DNA of 64,000 bases from Euglena gracilis (GCA_039621445.1 CP154956.1:57791155-57855154), one strand, 5' to 3'; counted from the stretch's first letter, positions 38,623 to 50,866 are shown. Made by a program: numbers and translations. Notes: generated from the sequence alone by a model not told the origin.

Positions 38623-40616
38623 GGGGCCTTGCCCCTCCCCGCCGCCCCCGTGGCCTGACCCGCATGCCGATGCCGCCCAACGGCTCGTTTCAGAGGCCGT
38701 CGCAGGTGTCGTCTGGACGCCTCTCACCCCCGCTGACCCGCCGCAGGGTTTTCCCTTGTTCGCCAACGCAGAGGTGTTTTTCGATATGTTGGTCTGGACG
38801 TTTTGGTCTGCAGTTTTGCACCATGCGTTGAGCCGTTCAAAAAAGGATTGGCGAAGAAAAGGAACAAGGAAAGCAAAATCTCTTGTGCACAGATTCACAG
38901 GCATGGCCTGGGGATAATTTGTTGACTGCAGAACCAGACCATGTGATTATAGAACAAGTGAGGTAAGAAACACACATGAACATGGAAGGTCACGTTGAAT
39001 GACCCATGGATCTGCTGTTGAGCTGTCGACACACATGTGCAGTGCAGTGCCAGGCACTGCGGGCTGGGCATCCCAAAGTTTCACACGTCCCTGTTCCGTT
39101 GGCTGGGACACAGCATGGCAAGGCATCATTTCTTAAGGCGGAAATTTTTTTTTAAATTTTAAGGTTTTTAAAAAGAACCTTAAAATTTTTTTAAAGCTAA
39201 GGTTGTATTTTCCAAGGGCGGTCCAAGGGTCGTCTGGGCAAGGCTTTTTTTACCCCCCATTCATACTCCCCCCGTTTATACGGACCCATAGGAAAAATCA
39301 GCAGAAATCCATTTATCCCGAACACCTCGCTTGCATCCAGTGCACTGAGGTAAAGCAAAGCAAAACACACAGGAGAAAACAGTAAACACAAAAAGAGCGT
39401 TCAGGTTATGCCCAGCGTTCACCTTTTGGTGAAAAATGAACGGATTGAATGCACGTCGCTTCGCCCCCCCCCCCCAGTCGAGCACCTTGACCCATCCATA
39501 CCGACCCCCCCCCCCCGGTGTTTCAAGATAGTGGCATACCGACCCGTCGGTGTAAATGAGGGGGGGGGATATGAAAGTTCGTACCAGGAAGGGGGGGGTG
39601 CTGTGGCAGTCAGGGGGGAAGGGGATTTTCGACCCGGGGGGGGGGGGCATCAGGTTTTGGGGTGGGTAGTACTGTACCCCTGGCAGCGAAATGGGCTTTG
39701 GTCAGCACCGGGGCCCGAAAGTGACCCTAGAGGGTTGTCTGCGATGCCCCCCCCCCCCGGGTTGGTATGAAGAAGCTTGGTCTGGGCATCGAACGGGGTC
39801 CAAAAGCAAAAAATAAAGTTGAAACCCCATTTTTTTTGAGGTTGGGCAGATAGAGAATATTCCAGCGATGCCAGAAAGCATTTTCTCCCCCTTGAATTGG
39901 CGTGTTTTTCGACGAGATTGTGTGACTTTGTTTTTTGCTCGGTCCAAAAAAGTTTTGCCAGACTGATTTTCACAGGTTTTTTAAGGTGTTTAAAAAATTT
40001 AAAGACGCCTTAAAAAGCCTGTGTTTCCTTGCCACAGCTCAATGTTCAAATTATTTTTTTAGAAAAAAGGCGCATCCCTGTCAAAAAGCACATTTACAAA
40101 CGTGGCATTTGGACACAAAAAAGTGGCAAACATGCAGAACAATTACCAGCATGGAGGTGCTGGCTTTTATTGTATATTTGGCGGCAGGACCGTCAATGTT
40201 TGCTCCCATGTCCATTGTGTGAAGTATATTTTTTGTATGGGTGCATCAATGGTGGTGGGTTTGTGGATAATGCATTTTTATTCTCTCCCAGACTGAATTT
40301 GACCCGAGAAAAGTGAATTGGGGAAAAGGCCAACCAATGATACGGTTTATTTGTCCAGCCCGAATTTGTGTGCAAAACAAGACGTTTTACAATGACCAGA
40401 ACAATGTCAGGGTCAGTGCGGGAGTGACATCAGGGTGGAAACCTTTTGGTCTGCGCTAAGCAGGTCTGTTTTCCTGCAGCTCCAGAGAGGTCTGCTCTTC
40501 CCGCCTGGGGTCGTGTGGGGGCGGGCAGCATTCCCCCCCAACGTCTTTGGAGCCCCCCACATTGGCTGCCATCGGCTCAACGCTCCCCCGTGCCCAACCC
40601 AGCGACCACCACCCCG
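38623..40616. other. Intergenic spacer; start of duplicated segment
   Basis: No coding exon recognised. It contains poly-C and poly-G tracts (39470-39650). From about 39662 the sequence is shared with 53830 onward, marking the left edge of the segmental duplication. Confidence 0.6.
40601..40602 (+). promoter_or_regulatory. Candidate spliced-leader acceptor of FHIT copy A
   Basis: CCCCGTGCCCAACCCAG precedes the ATG at 40617 by 14 bases. The same context is kept in copy B (AG 54737-54738). Confidence 0.35.
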
Positions 40617-41466
40617 ATGAGGGCGGCCGGGCCGCTGGGGCCGCCGCCCAGCAGCCCCGCCGGCCGGGGACCGGCGCCGCGGCCCGCGCTGGGCTGGTGG
40701 ATGGTCGGCGTGGGGGCCTCGCTGGTGGCGTGGGCCTCCCTGGGCGGCGGGGGCGGGCAGCCTTTCGGTGGTGGCCTTTCGTGTGTGTTTTGTTTGCACG
40801 CACGTTCGTGAGAACTGTGCATGTTTGGGTTTGGTCAGAGGCCTGATTGGTTGGGCGTTGCGAAGAGTGTCTTTTCGCCCCTCCTCCTTTTGACGCTTGC
40901 ATTTTTCCCTTATTTTTTGGGCCCCGGGGTTCTAACCGTGGTCCAACCTCGGGGCGCTTTTGGACGACCCCCCCCCCCCCCCGAAGGCTGTGGCCAGTCT
41001 GCCGCTGTTCGGGCCACCGTCGCCGACCCGCCTGGCGCTGTGCCCCTCCTCTGCCCCACCCCTCCCTCGGCCAGACCTGGCCCATGGCGCCTCGCTGGCG
41101 GTGCGGGCGACGTACCTGCTGGGATTCCGACCAGACATTCATTTCGTGTGCATCCGTATCATTTCCATCGCCGCAAAAAATGATTGTGCATCGTGTCAGC
41201 ACAGATAATTTTGAGTTCTATGCCAGGGGAAAAAGACAATGCCATGGATTTCTTTTTCAATATGATGTCCACATGTTCGTTTCGCTTCTCCTGTCAGCTA
41301 ATGCAGCATTCATCTCATCACAGTGTTGGCAGGGGGAATTTTTTTCGGTTTTTTTGCGAAACGTTAAAACCCTCATCGCCTTCAAACACGGGAGGGATTT
41401 TTTTCCCTGATTGGGGAATCCCCTGGGATATGTCTGAAAAGCTCGGGAATGTCCCCGGAATATATA

Positions 41467-41528
<62 letters not shown>

Positions 41529-44500
41529 CAGGGTATGCCTCTGGACAGCCGCAATGCACACCAATGAGCGTCCGCCTCTGGAGACCGAGGCAACCACCAC
41601 TGGGTGACTCACGGTCTCTGGTGTGCTCTTCTGGCCGCCGATTTGCTCTTTATTTCCAGAGTGGGTCGGCTTTCTTTTGGAGTGTGGAGCGTGTTACTCC
41701 TGCTTCTTCCATCTTCTAGGGGGTGGGGGTTGGGGACACTGGGGGGTTGTTCATTCCAGCAATGATCCGATTCTGGAGGATCCCTTTCGAGCAGCTTTTG
41801 TCGATTTGCTGTGTAAGTTGTTTTTTTATTTTCAAAACATCCATTCAGTGCAAAACACCACCATTTTGCCTCCCCCTTTCTCTACCACAACTGCCACGAG
41901 AGGGCGACCCTTCTTTTGGAAGCCAGCCAGCAGCCCATTTCCAGCATTATCCCTTCTTTTCTCATCCCTCCAAATAGATTAACAGCAGTGGCTGTCAGAG
42001 CATTTCCAGTCCACCTTTTTACGCCCATTCCCCCCCGATCTGGACCCTGGGTCTCACTTGGAGGGCCATCTTTTTACCAGCCAGCCCAACTCGGCTCCGT
42101 CTGCTTTCCCGTTGCCAGCCAGCACTCCCCACCCAATCGCTCCCCTTCGCAGCGGCGGTCGTACACCACCGCCGCTCAGCCGCCCCCCGCCATGTATGCC
42201 CCGGCCCTGGGCCCAAGTCATGCCCCACTCCCAACTGCCAAATACCAACCACTCAGTCCCTGAAAACCCTGCTGGGGGGTCGGGGGGGGACAACATTTGG
42301 TGGTCAGGTGGGATCAGCCACAGCGTGTTGTGGACATCAGAAAGGATTTATAGCCCTGAGTTGTGCCCACCCCCATGCCGCCCACGCAACAGTCAACCAC
42401 AAGACAGAAACCCTTTTCCCTTGGGAGAGATCCGGCAGTGATCGCACTATGCGGCTGGAAAGTCGTGTATAAATTTGCCTGAGATGCAATCAGAGCTCGC
42501 CCGATGAACCCATCATGCTTCGGGGCAGCCCTTTTTAAGTCAGAAGACCCAGGGGGGGTGGGTGGGTCCGGGGCCAGACCCCCTGGGGGAGGGCGTCCCG
42601 GGGGGGGGGGGGGGTACGGAGGCCTGGATATGGGTTTCGGCGTGAAACACTGAAAATTTAATGGGAAATGCCATAGACTTAGGAGGCATAAACTGCCCAA
42701 CAGTTTTGGACGGTTTGAAGCGGAAAGTGGAAGAGGAGGAAGCGGAAAAACGCTTCGTCTGAACCCCCAAAATTTTTAGCTTTTCTTGGAAGAGGCCGTA
42801 TTTGGACCGTTTTTGCCGGTGTTTTGGCTTGGAGTAACGAACCTCTATAGGAGGCTGAAATGAGCGAAAAGGGGTATAAAATTTTGAGTGCAAGCCGAAA
42901 TCGGCGAAAAGGGCACAAAAATTTCAGATGAAGCGAAAAACCGCTTCGTCACTGTCCAGTTCTACTGCACTCGGAGGCGCCGAAACCCAAAATGACCCAA
43001 AATGGGGCCTCACGAGGACAGAGAGGAGAAGAGGAAGCGGTGATTACCAAAAACCGCTTCCTTATTTGACGCCAATCAGCGGAAATGAGGGGCAGGCGCA
43101 GGTGCCGAGGATGCATACAGCAGAAACCCCCTGAAATTTTCATAGTGGCCAGGAGGAAGCGGAATCACGCTTCCTCCTGACAATTTGAATTTTTCGAGGC
43201 CATGACTTCGAAGGCCTGAGTGGTCTGAAGGAGCATGAAAACAAGGGGGAGATGAAGTCGGAACCCGCAGCCTACATCTGGCACATACACAATTCAACCT
43301 AGGCCGTATGTGATGGAGTTTCGGGTGTTGGTGAGTGGACAAAGGCTTAGTTTGTGCTGTGATGGCACCTTCATCTTCTCGAGTCGTAGAACATGCCCAA
43401 CTGGTCCGGATAGGACCTTGCAAAATGATGTACAAATGCATGGGGAGGGGGGCAGGAGGTTTAGAGCCGTTATATGGGAAACCTGGTTGTCAACGACATG
43501 CTGTGATTTGGCCCAATTGTATTGCGGGACATGGAAAGCCACCTGCATGCATTAGTGTTCCCACAGCAGCCATCTTGTTTGGTCCCTGGAAGACCCGCAG
43601 CTGTGCACTTTCAAAGGGGATGCATTTTACCCTCCCAACGAGTGCAGTCATTGTGCACGGTGTGGGGCATTGTGACAATTGAGGAACGGCGCCTGAATTG
43701 AATGGGGGGGAGGGCCGTCTGGGACGGTTTTCAGCCAAACGTGATAGGTCTGAAGTACTTTGTGGGTTCAATAACAAGCTGGGATGCAGCATTGTGGATG
43801 ACACGGCTTACCATGTGGTTCGGAGAGTGCCTCCTCTTTCCTGAGACAAACATGGGGAGTGGCTTTAGACGTCAAGGTTTGATTCAAGGAAGCGGAAAGC
43901 CGCTTCCGTGAACTGATGGAGGATTCAGGGTGTACGATGAGGAGGTGATTTGCCTGCCGCACACAGGGACGGCAATAGCAACTGCCGGTTGGAGGACTTG
44001 CCCCAGGATTGAACGAGGAAGCGCAAATCCGCTTCATTTGTGTTTTTATGGCCCACCCCCTGCAGTTACTGGTCAGCAGAGGGGCTCCGGAGGGCTGTCT
44101 TTGTCCTCAAGGCCTACCGACGGCTCTCGGCAGCACATGACTTGGTGAACTGCACACTCACCATACTCCCAGAAGGCTCACGGAGACACACAGCCAGTCT
44201 TATCAGTCTCTGCACGTCCCGTTTCTGCTGTCTCTACCACCTGTGGGTAGGAGGGGACCACTTTCCAAAGAGAAAGCGCAAAACCGCTTCCCGCATAGGG
44301 AGGAAGCGGGATTACGCTTCCTCCCTGACGAAGCTGGTTTCCGCTTCATTCCAACTTTTGTGTGAAGTGTTCATCGGATTCCACTGCTGGCATAATTCCA
44401 GGTGCATTCAACAATTTGATTCTGGCACATCACTCCCACCCCCCGCACACACCAGGTATTTGGGGACACCTTCACATCCCATTGACAGAACCTATTCCAG

Positions 44501-47500
44501 GACGCTGTGTTTAAGCACTGAATTGACCTGGAAAACGGTTTCACAGGGTTTAAGGAGATTGGTTCCAATCTTCAGTGATCCTCAGCCCCCTCAATTGTGC
44601 CTGACCCATTGTCCAGCTCTATGCTGCCTCCCTTCTTGAACAAGACAACTCCGTTGGCTTTCAGCCTGGTGAAAACACGTTGTGTTGCAGACAGAGTGTC
44701 AGCCTCATGCAAACTAATCCATACCCGGCAACTTTCGTCCTCAAAGGAGCCTCAAAACACGGTGTCCAGCAACTCACAGCAAAACAGGCCACTCAAAGTC
44801 ATCACCAAAATCCCTGTACAGAGGCCTTTTTGCCTCCGTTCCCCAATCAATTCTAAACACGCTGCTTGTATGCCATGTAAACCCACCACCCATCCGCTCC
44901 CAGAACCATGCGAGATGGCACCACAGCAATCAGACTGAGTCCAGGCACATTTCAAGCACAGTTCAGGCAGTCACCATTCAGCCGCCGGAGAGCTCTCGTG
45001 AAGCCATAACTGACCCAGGGGTTAGACAACAGTAGATGGGCACTGAAGTCGTCACCAATATAAGTCCCCCAGTGGCATAGGGCGAGAACGGCCATCGCCG
45101 ACTGCTCCCCACATGCAACTACTTTATCTGGCCCGACCATAGGAAGCGGAAACACGCTTCCCCTGCCTTGTGCTTTCCAGCAGATGATTGCTGCCATAAG
45201 GCTTCTTTTGGTGACAATTGTTTCAATGTAGCAAAGACGTTGGATGATGTCTTATGTTGATGAGGTTGATGTCAGTCTTAAATGTGCCTACTTGTTGTGA
45301 TATGAAGTGGAGGAAGCGGATAACCGCTTCCCTATAAAAAGTTTCACAGGAAGCGGTAATCCGCTTCCGCCGATGTCAAAATTCAAAAAATATGTGCACT
45401 TTTAGCTATTTCAAAAAGTTCAGGGTGAAGCGTTTTTTCGCTTCCCCCAAAAAAAGAAGCGGATTCCCGCTTCCCCTCCTACACCATCAAAAAAACCTCC
45501 AAAACTTTCAAGTCAAATCTGGCACCTAAAATTTTTGGGGGGTTTTTGTTGCTATTTTTGGGTCGATTTCCAATGCGCCCGGTCAATTTTTTCATGGGCA
45601 GTTTACGCCGCCTAAGATAGACGGCCCGATTTTTCGGGGTCTCCCCAGGGGGGTCCTAAAATGAAACCTGTACACCCCCCCCCCCCCCCCCCCCCCCCCC
45701 CATTAACATATTGATATCAAACGTATGTGCCTCTGTTTGCCAGCTTCTTCAGGATGTATTTAGAGCCACCTTCCACTTCTCTTCCCAGCTGTAGTTAGGA
45801 AATGCTGCCTTCAGTTTCCAGGGCACGTGCAAACTGTGGTCTTTTTATTTGCCTTTCTCCCGGTTGTTGAGGAGTGTGTTGACTCCGCGTGACGGTCCAA
45901 GTGATCAGCATCGCATGATGCATCAATTTTTCTCCCACCAAGGTGGCAATTGTTCTGCTGTCCTCCCGGCAGATATTTCGGGCCGCACGTCATCACCCCG
46001 GGGCAAGTGTTTTTCGAGTCATCTCTGTGCTACGATGGGGCTTTGCTGTCGACAAAGAACCCCCCAGTGTCAGACACGGTGGCACACCAAGCAATTCTGA
46101 CACATAATCCAGCCAGGGGGGCCACGTTGGCAGGGGTAGCCTCCAATGCTAACCATGGAGGTCCTAAAGCAATTGATGTGCCACTTACATTTCCTTTGCA
46201 TCCTTTCCATTCAATATTTTGCTGTGGTGTGATGCAATTTCTAACGCCCCGGGTCCCATGGGAGCGTCCTCCGCAAGCCGAGGCATCAGAGTCGCCCCCC
46301 CCCCCCCGCTCAGCGACGCCCCGGCAGGGGCATCGTCAATCTCAAACCCATCGTCCCGGGGCACGTGCTGCTCATCCCGAAACGGGTCGTGGGCCGCTTC
46401 GCGGACCTGACCCCGGAGGAGGTCCAGGACCAGGATTTCTTTAAGGCCCCTTGTGGGTGGTGGACGGTCCACCCCGGACCCCACCCCCATCCCCAGGGGG
46501 TGGGGGATGGGCTGAGCGGAGCGCCGATCAAGTTTTGGGCCCAAACTGCCCCTCCCCCGCGGTACCCGGACTCCCCTCCCCTTCGGTCTCAAACAAATTG
46601 CCTGTCACGGACCTGTGGCGGTCCGCCCACCGCCTCGCCCCGGCCCTGGAGGCCCACTACCGCGCCACCGCCCTCGGCCAGCCGCCTCGGGGGGGTGGGG
46701 GGAATGGGGGGTCGAATGTGTTTGTCCGGTGCCATGGAGGGATTTGTTCCCCGTTTTGTTGTTGTCGGCTGGTCAGTTTTCATCTTCCATCCTTTTTGGC
46801 ATCGCTGGAAGCTTTTGCCAGGGACAGAATTGGCCTCTCGACTTTGATTTTGGTATTTCAGATCAGAACGAACGTTTCCTGGTCCACCGTGTACTTTCTT
46901 GAAGTCCACGTGATACGAGAAAAGTATTGTGATTTTAGTTTTGATATGTGTATTTTCGTTCACAGTCGATTCAGGTTTTGGTACAATGAAGTGACTCATA
47001 CTCACAGAGAACGTGTTCAGTCGACGTTTTGTGTGTACACCTGGTCGCTTCTTTGTATCATTTTTCGGGGATCTCGATTTAAATCTTCTTCGATGCAGAC
47101 TATTTGCACATCCTGCTCCATCGATTGCATAGAACCATCACTGGATGATTCAGGTGTATTGGAATCCAAATATTATTTTCATTCACTCAAGAACAGAAAC
47201 AAGTTGGGTATTTTGAGCAAAAGTGAAGTTTTTCAGAAGGTTTTTTTTAAAAGCAACAATCCCAAAGTTTCCAGAAATATTCAAACTGTTTTTTTTTGTA
47301 AGCAAGAGTATGGAGGACAAAAAGATTTGTGGCGTTTGGCACTCTTCGGTTAAGAGCATCCTTTTCTGGGACGGGCGCTTACATGAATGAATCTTTGTTG
47401 AGGCGGATGTCAGCAATATTGCCATTCAAGCTGGATGCAGTTTGCTGCTGTGTTTGTTGACAGAATCAAGACCCTTGAACTGAGGGTTCTTCTGAGGAGA

Positions 47501-48405
47501 ACCAAAATGTCTGTGAGACTTTTTTTCAGATCATCAGTGATTACGGTTGATTATTTGCCTGACTGAGCCTGATGCATTTATTTTAATAAATTCTGCATAT
47601 TTTCCAAACAGCTAATTATGGTGCCGGGCATCTTGACTTCGAACTGCTGACAGGACCCAAGACGGCCCTGACGCGGGGCAGAGCGTTCCACACGTGCATG
47701 TCCACCTGTTGCCCCGCCGGAAGGGCGACTTCAAGCGCAACGACCAGGTTCTTCGCCCCGTGCCCGAAGTTCCCACTCACCCACACCCACCCACCCACCC
47801 ACCACGTTGCGCACCGAAGTGCACGTGCATAACACCTGTTGATTTGGGAATGGCATCGCCGAGTACTGTGTCAGGAATCCCGCAGTTTTGCGCCACAGAA
47901 ATTCATGAAAATGGATCACCGAAAGTTTTTTTCTGGATATACCATCGGTGGAGATGAATGGTGTTTCACGTATCCCAGAATCTTTGTGTGGAAAAGTAGG
48001 TTTTGGGGCATTTTTTTGGGGGGGGGGTCTGGTTTGAAACATAGGGAGGAGATGGATTCTGCCATGTCTTCTTCAGTTGATATCGTTGATATCAACTGCT
48101 ATTAGGCTGGCAGCACCGCAATGCATTCATGGTCCGTTGCCTGGATGCCAGTGTTACAATTCCGCCTTCTTTGTTTTGCCACAATTACGTCTTGTATGAT
48201 TGGGCGGTTAGTGCGCCGGCTCGGTTTCCCATGCCCATGGCAGGTGTACGAGGAGCTGGAGAAGCAGAGGCTGGACCACGCGATGGCAGCACCGAGCGGC
48301 GACTTTGGCGACAACCGCCGAATCCGCACCGCGGAGGAGATGGCGCGGGAGGCGGCGGAACTGCGGAATCTGGTCCCCGGGAGTGCCCCGTGTTGGGCCG
48401 CGTAG
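40617..48405 (+). CDS. FHIT: FHIT-type bis(5'-adenosyl)-triphosphatase with N-terminal extension (copy A)
   Basis: Seven exons: 40617-40754, 40996-41128, 45963-46033, 46329-46427, 46610-46675, about 47655-47747 and 48244-48405. FHIT hydrolyses Ap3A-type dinucleotides. Exons 3-7 give [63 protein letters not shown], the histidine triad [15 protein letters not shown], and [14 protein letters not shown] through [11 protein letters not shown] to TAG. The exon join EEVQ-DLW has exactly the family spacing. Exons 1-2 add about 90 residues not found in human FHIT: a Pro-rich start, a hydrophobic segment ([15 protein letters not shown]), then a Pro/Ser-rich stretch, consistent with an organelle or membrane targeting sequence. 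Only the last intron is GT-AG. The start of exon 6 is uncertain by one codon, and the loop before QDG is two or three residues shorter than usual. Confidence 0.88.
40755..40995 (+). other. Nonconventional intron 1 of FHIT copy A
   Basis: The ends GGGCAGCCTTTCGG and CCGAAGGCTGTGGCC pair over ten bases with one bulge; CAG at +4 faces CTG at -8. In frame (phase 0). Confidence 0.8.
41469..41526 (+). repeat. (TC)n microsatellite, copy A
   Basis: About 29 TC units following TATATATA. The copy-B counterpart is a shorter run at 55620-55659 with a longer AT run before it. Confidence 0.97.
42678..45616 (+). mobile_element. 2,939-bp TIR transposon with hairpin array; 5-bp target duplication
   Basis: The left end CTTAGGAGGCATAAACTGCC and the right end (reverse complement CTTAGGCGGCGTAAACTGCC) match at 18 of 20 positions. 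ATAGA flanks it on both sides (42673-42677 and 45617-45621). The duplicated locus in copy B has a single TCTAT (57364-57368) with the flanks fused, so insertion or precise loss is documented. About fourteen hairpins of type GAAGCGG-loop-CCGCTTCC are spread through it. No transposase-like protein was recognised, so this copy is probably nonautonomous. Confidence 0.92.
42720..45475. repeat. GAAGCG...CGCTTC hairpin array inside the transposon
   Basis: Examples: 42746-42764, 43036-43062, 43154-43174, 43889-43907, 44272-44290, 44301-44325, 45143-45161, 45313-45331, 45350-45369, 45427-45445 and 45456-45474. Stems are 6-8 bp with A/T-rich loops of 4-7 nt; loop sequence varies while the stem is kept. 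Confidence 0.85.
45672..45701 (+). repeat. Poly-C tract
   Basis: Thirty consecutive C; in inverted copy B the matching place (57300-57310) reads GGGGGCGGGGGC, so the tract differs greatly in length between copies. Confidence 0.95.
46034..46328 (+). other. Nonconventional intron 3 of FHIT copy A (variant ends)
   Basis: The intron starts GATGGGGC and ends GCCCCGGCAGG. GGGGC pairs with GCCCC, but there is no CAG/CTG pair. Splicing gives SSLCY-GIVNLKP, which matches FHIT spacing exactly. Confidence 0.7.
46428..46609 (+). other. Nonconventional intron 4 of FHIT copy A
   Basis: The intron starts GACCAGGATTT and ends AAATTGCCTGTCACG: CAG at +4 faces CTG at -8, CAGG pairs with CCTG and ATTT with AAAT. 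GAC stands at both junctions. No AG occurs within 70 bases upstream of exon 5, so GT-AG is excluded. Confidence 0.88.
46676..47654 (+). other. Nonconventional intron 5 of FHIT copy A
   Basis: The intron starts GGCCAG and ends CTGACAGG (or three bases earlier with the previous CTG). CAG at +4 and CTG at -8 fit, but additional pairing is weak, so the acceptor is uncertain by one codon. Confidence 0.6.
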
Positions 48406-50866
48406 GCCAGTTGTATAGCGCTCTCACCCTTTCCCATAACCTACCGTCCTCCGTCTTCAGTCCACCCTTGGTTGATGAGGCAGCTGTGAAACCTCGTATA
48501 CTGCTTTGTTGCCTGACCAAGCAATCGCAGAGAGGCTTTCAGTCCTTTGTCCCGGGGAGTTCTTGTTGGTTAGTCAAGGACGTTGAAATGGTTGCCAAGT
48601 TACCAAAATGGATGTACAGATGGATGTACAAACAAAACAGTGCAGGGTGCCCGGCTGGCTAGATTTTTTTTTACCAGTTGGGTGTTTTTGCCTTAAGCCA
48701 TGTGTGATGGCAAGTTTTATCAGTCACCACACACGTTTTCATTGGATTTTGCAACCTCCCTCAGATGGTAAATGCCTGCTGAAGAATCCGTTGTATGCAC
48801 ATATTTTTCAAACAATATGAATTAAAACGTCGAATTTTTTTCTGGCCAGCGTGATAAAGGAGCCAGGTGCTCCTTCGGGTCAGCAGAAAACAGAATTTTT
48901 TTCAGAGGAAATCGTTTCGCGGCCCAACATTGGGACTTGGCAGGTTCCAAGAAACTGCATTAACCAGAAAACCATAGAAAATGTATATATTATTATTATT
49001 TTCCGGAAGTTGTGAGCATACATTCATTTAACCCCCTAACACCCCCCGGGAGGGATCGGTGAGCTTTCGAAGGTGGAGGGTGGGTCCAGGCAGCTGCCCC
49101 TTGGGGGGGTTCGCACCCAAACCAACAGGCTGGGTTGTCCAACAGTTTTTGGCCAATTTTGGCTGGATTGGTGGACCCCTGGGGGGGGGGGGTAGGGTTG
49201 TGGGTGTGTGATTTTTGAAGAAAGTGGGTGGATTGGTTTTGGCCCGGGAAAAGTGCCCCATCTTTCCCCGGGGGTTGCTGAGTGGTTGTGAGAAGAGAAG
49301 AGAAGAGAAGAGAAAAGAGGAAAAGTCCTGTTGAAATGGGACAAGGACTTCCTGTTCCCAAGTTGACTATGGGTTTATGTAACTTGCTCTAGCGACAAAA
49401 GCTACAAACGTGCCTTGCTATCAAAAAGTCGTCCAAGGGGAAAGTATCTTTCTGAAATGGGAAAGTTCCCGTGGTGAAAAGCAATCAGGAAATTCAAGTT
49501 TCAATAACAGGAGCCCCCAGAGCAGGCATTTGCTTAAGGGATTGCAGTACCCCCCCGGGGGGGGGGGCTGGACTGCAGCTAGTCCAAATTTGGCTAGTGG
49601 GATTTCTAGCAGACCCCCCCGGGGGGGGGGTCTGCTAGCAGGGCTAGCTAGTGGAAAATTTTTTCCCAGTGACCGGCGCGAAGCGCCGAAAATTTTTTTG
49701 GGATGGCCAAAAATGCCCGTTTTTGGCTATTTTTGGGAATTTTGGAACAAAATCAGCCAAAAACCTATTAAAAACCCCATTTTTCCTCCGGCGCGCAGCG
49801 CCGGGGGAAAATTTTTTTTTCCAGTCCGGGGGACCCCCGGACCCCCCCCCCCCCGGGGGGGGTCTAGCTAGTCCATTTTTTCCAGTGTCTGTTCCTAAAG
49901 AAAAAAAAGAGACTAAGAACAGTTACAAACCCGAAAAAAGAAGAAGAAATAAATAATAAAAAAAAAAAAAAAATTGTCTTAAAAAGAGAATGGATGAAAT
50001 ATATTAAAAAAAAAAAATGTTATTAAAAAAAAGAAATAATAAATAAAAGTAAAAACAAAAACTTAAAAAAAAAATAATACACTTTTTGCTGTCTATTTGT
50101 GTTTATTTTATATTTGTAAGTTTATTAAGCTGTCTTTGGTTTTTAATATTTTAGGTTACTCGTAGTCCGATGGCTAGCCCCCTGACCCTACCCCACCCGG
50201 GGTTCCTTAAGCAAAATGCCTGCCCCCAGAGGTGGCCTCGGGATAGGGAGGGACTATTCCACCCTCCCCCTCCCCTTCCGTTTTCCTTTCTTATCTTCCC
50301 CCCTATCCTCCCCTCTTCTTACCGTACCCCCCCGGGGTCCTTAAGCAATGCCTTTCCCAGATGTGGCCTCGTTTCGCCCCTGCCCTTGGTTGCCATCTCT
50401 CCTTTGTTTTCTTCCTTTCTTTCTTTCTCCCCTCCCGCACGCTGCCTCCCAAGAGCTATTTGTTGCAAGGCCTGCTGCATCTGTAGAGGCGGTACCCAAT
50501 GCGGTAGGAATGTTGAAACTGCTGGGATATCTCCAGTTCACAAAAACACTCCCCACTGCCTTTGGTGGCGTTTTTTTGGGGGGGCTTTGGCGGGGTGGTC
50601 AATGAGGGTCACTTCAAAGAGAGGGTCAATAAAAGTGGGGTCTGGGGTTTTCCTCTTCTTCAAAAAACGTTCAGCAAAATCGAGGGCAACCCAAGGTTGA
50701 CAAAGCAGGGGCCTAAGAAATCGAACAAATGCGAGAAGTAATTGCCATCTCAGGCTCGCCATGGTCAATCACAGTTCTCAAATGGGCACTCTTGAATGCC
50801 AAAAACCAACCACAAATCAGAAGACGAGTTAGCGGGTTTCCCTCTTCCCAGGTCGGCGTCTGCAGC
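48406..50866. other. Downstream of FHIT copy A: spacer with G/C palindromes
   Basis: No exon recognised. It holds (GAGAA)n at 49291-49318, symmetrical C/G tracts with GCTAGC motifs at 49545-49875, GGCGCGAAGCGCC and GGCGCGCAGCGCC hairpins, and an A-rich stretch at 49900-50090. The last part shows YLQFTKTLPTAFGG-like frames kept in both copies but of unclear nature. Confidence 0.5.
49545..49875 (+). repeat. MITE-like palindromic G/C block, copy A
   Basis: Alternating CCCCCCGGGGGG palindromes, CTAGCTAG motifs and two GGCGC-stem hairpins occur within 330 bp. Counterpart in copy B at 60710-61060. Similar organisation to the TIR element at 21807-22237, but the ends are not clear. Confidence 0.5.

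Larger units (their letters stand above)
41129..45962 (+). other. Nonconventional intron 2 of FHIT copy A, 4.8 kb, carrying a transposon
   Basis: The ends are GACCAGACATTC and TGTTCTGCTGTC; CAGACA pairs with TGT-CTG with one bulged T. Splicing joins ATYLLGF to [10 protein letters not shown] in phase. A (TC)n repeat, exon-like G/C-rich patches and the 2,939-bp element 42678-45616 lie inside. Confidence 0.65.
39662..50606 (+). repeat. Segmental duplication, copy A
   Basis: Long stretches are nearly identical to 53830-61308. Order in copy A: FHIT exons 1-2, a block at 42303-46551 holding a transposon and FHIT exons 3-4, then exons 5-7 and the downstream region to AATGA near 50606. An A/T-rich stretch at about 49895-50440 is mostly missing from copy B. 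Confidence 0.9.

Noticed and set aside
41318-41612. Arg-Glu repeat protein on the minus strand
   Set aside because: Translation of the (TC)n repeat inside FHIT intron 2.
42150-42230. G/C-rich exon-like segment [21 protein letters not shown] after an AG
   Set aside because: Considered as an extra FHIT exon, but exon 2 joins exon 3 in phase with pairing intron ends without it; phase of this segment does not fit both sides.
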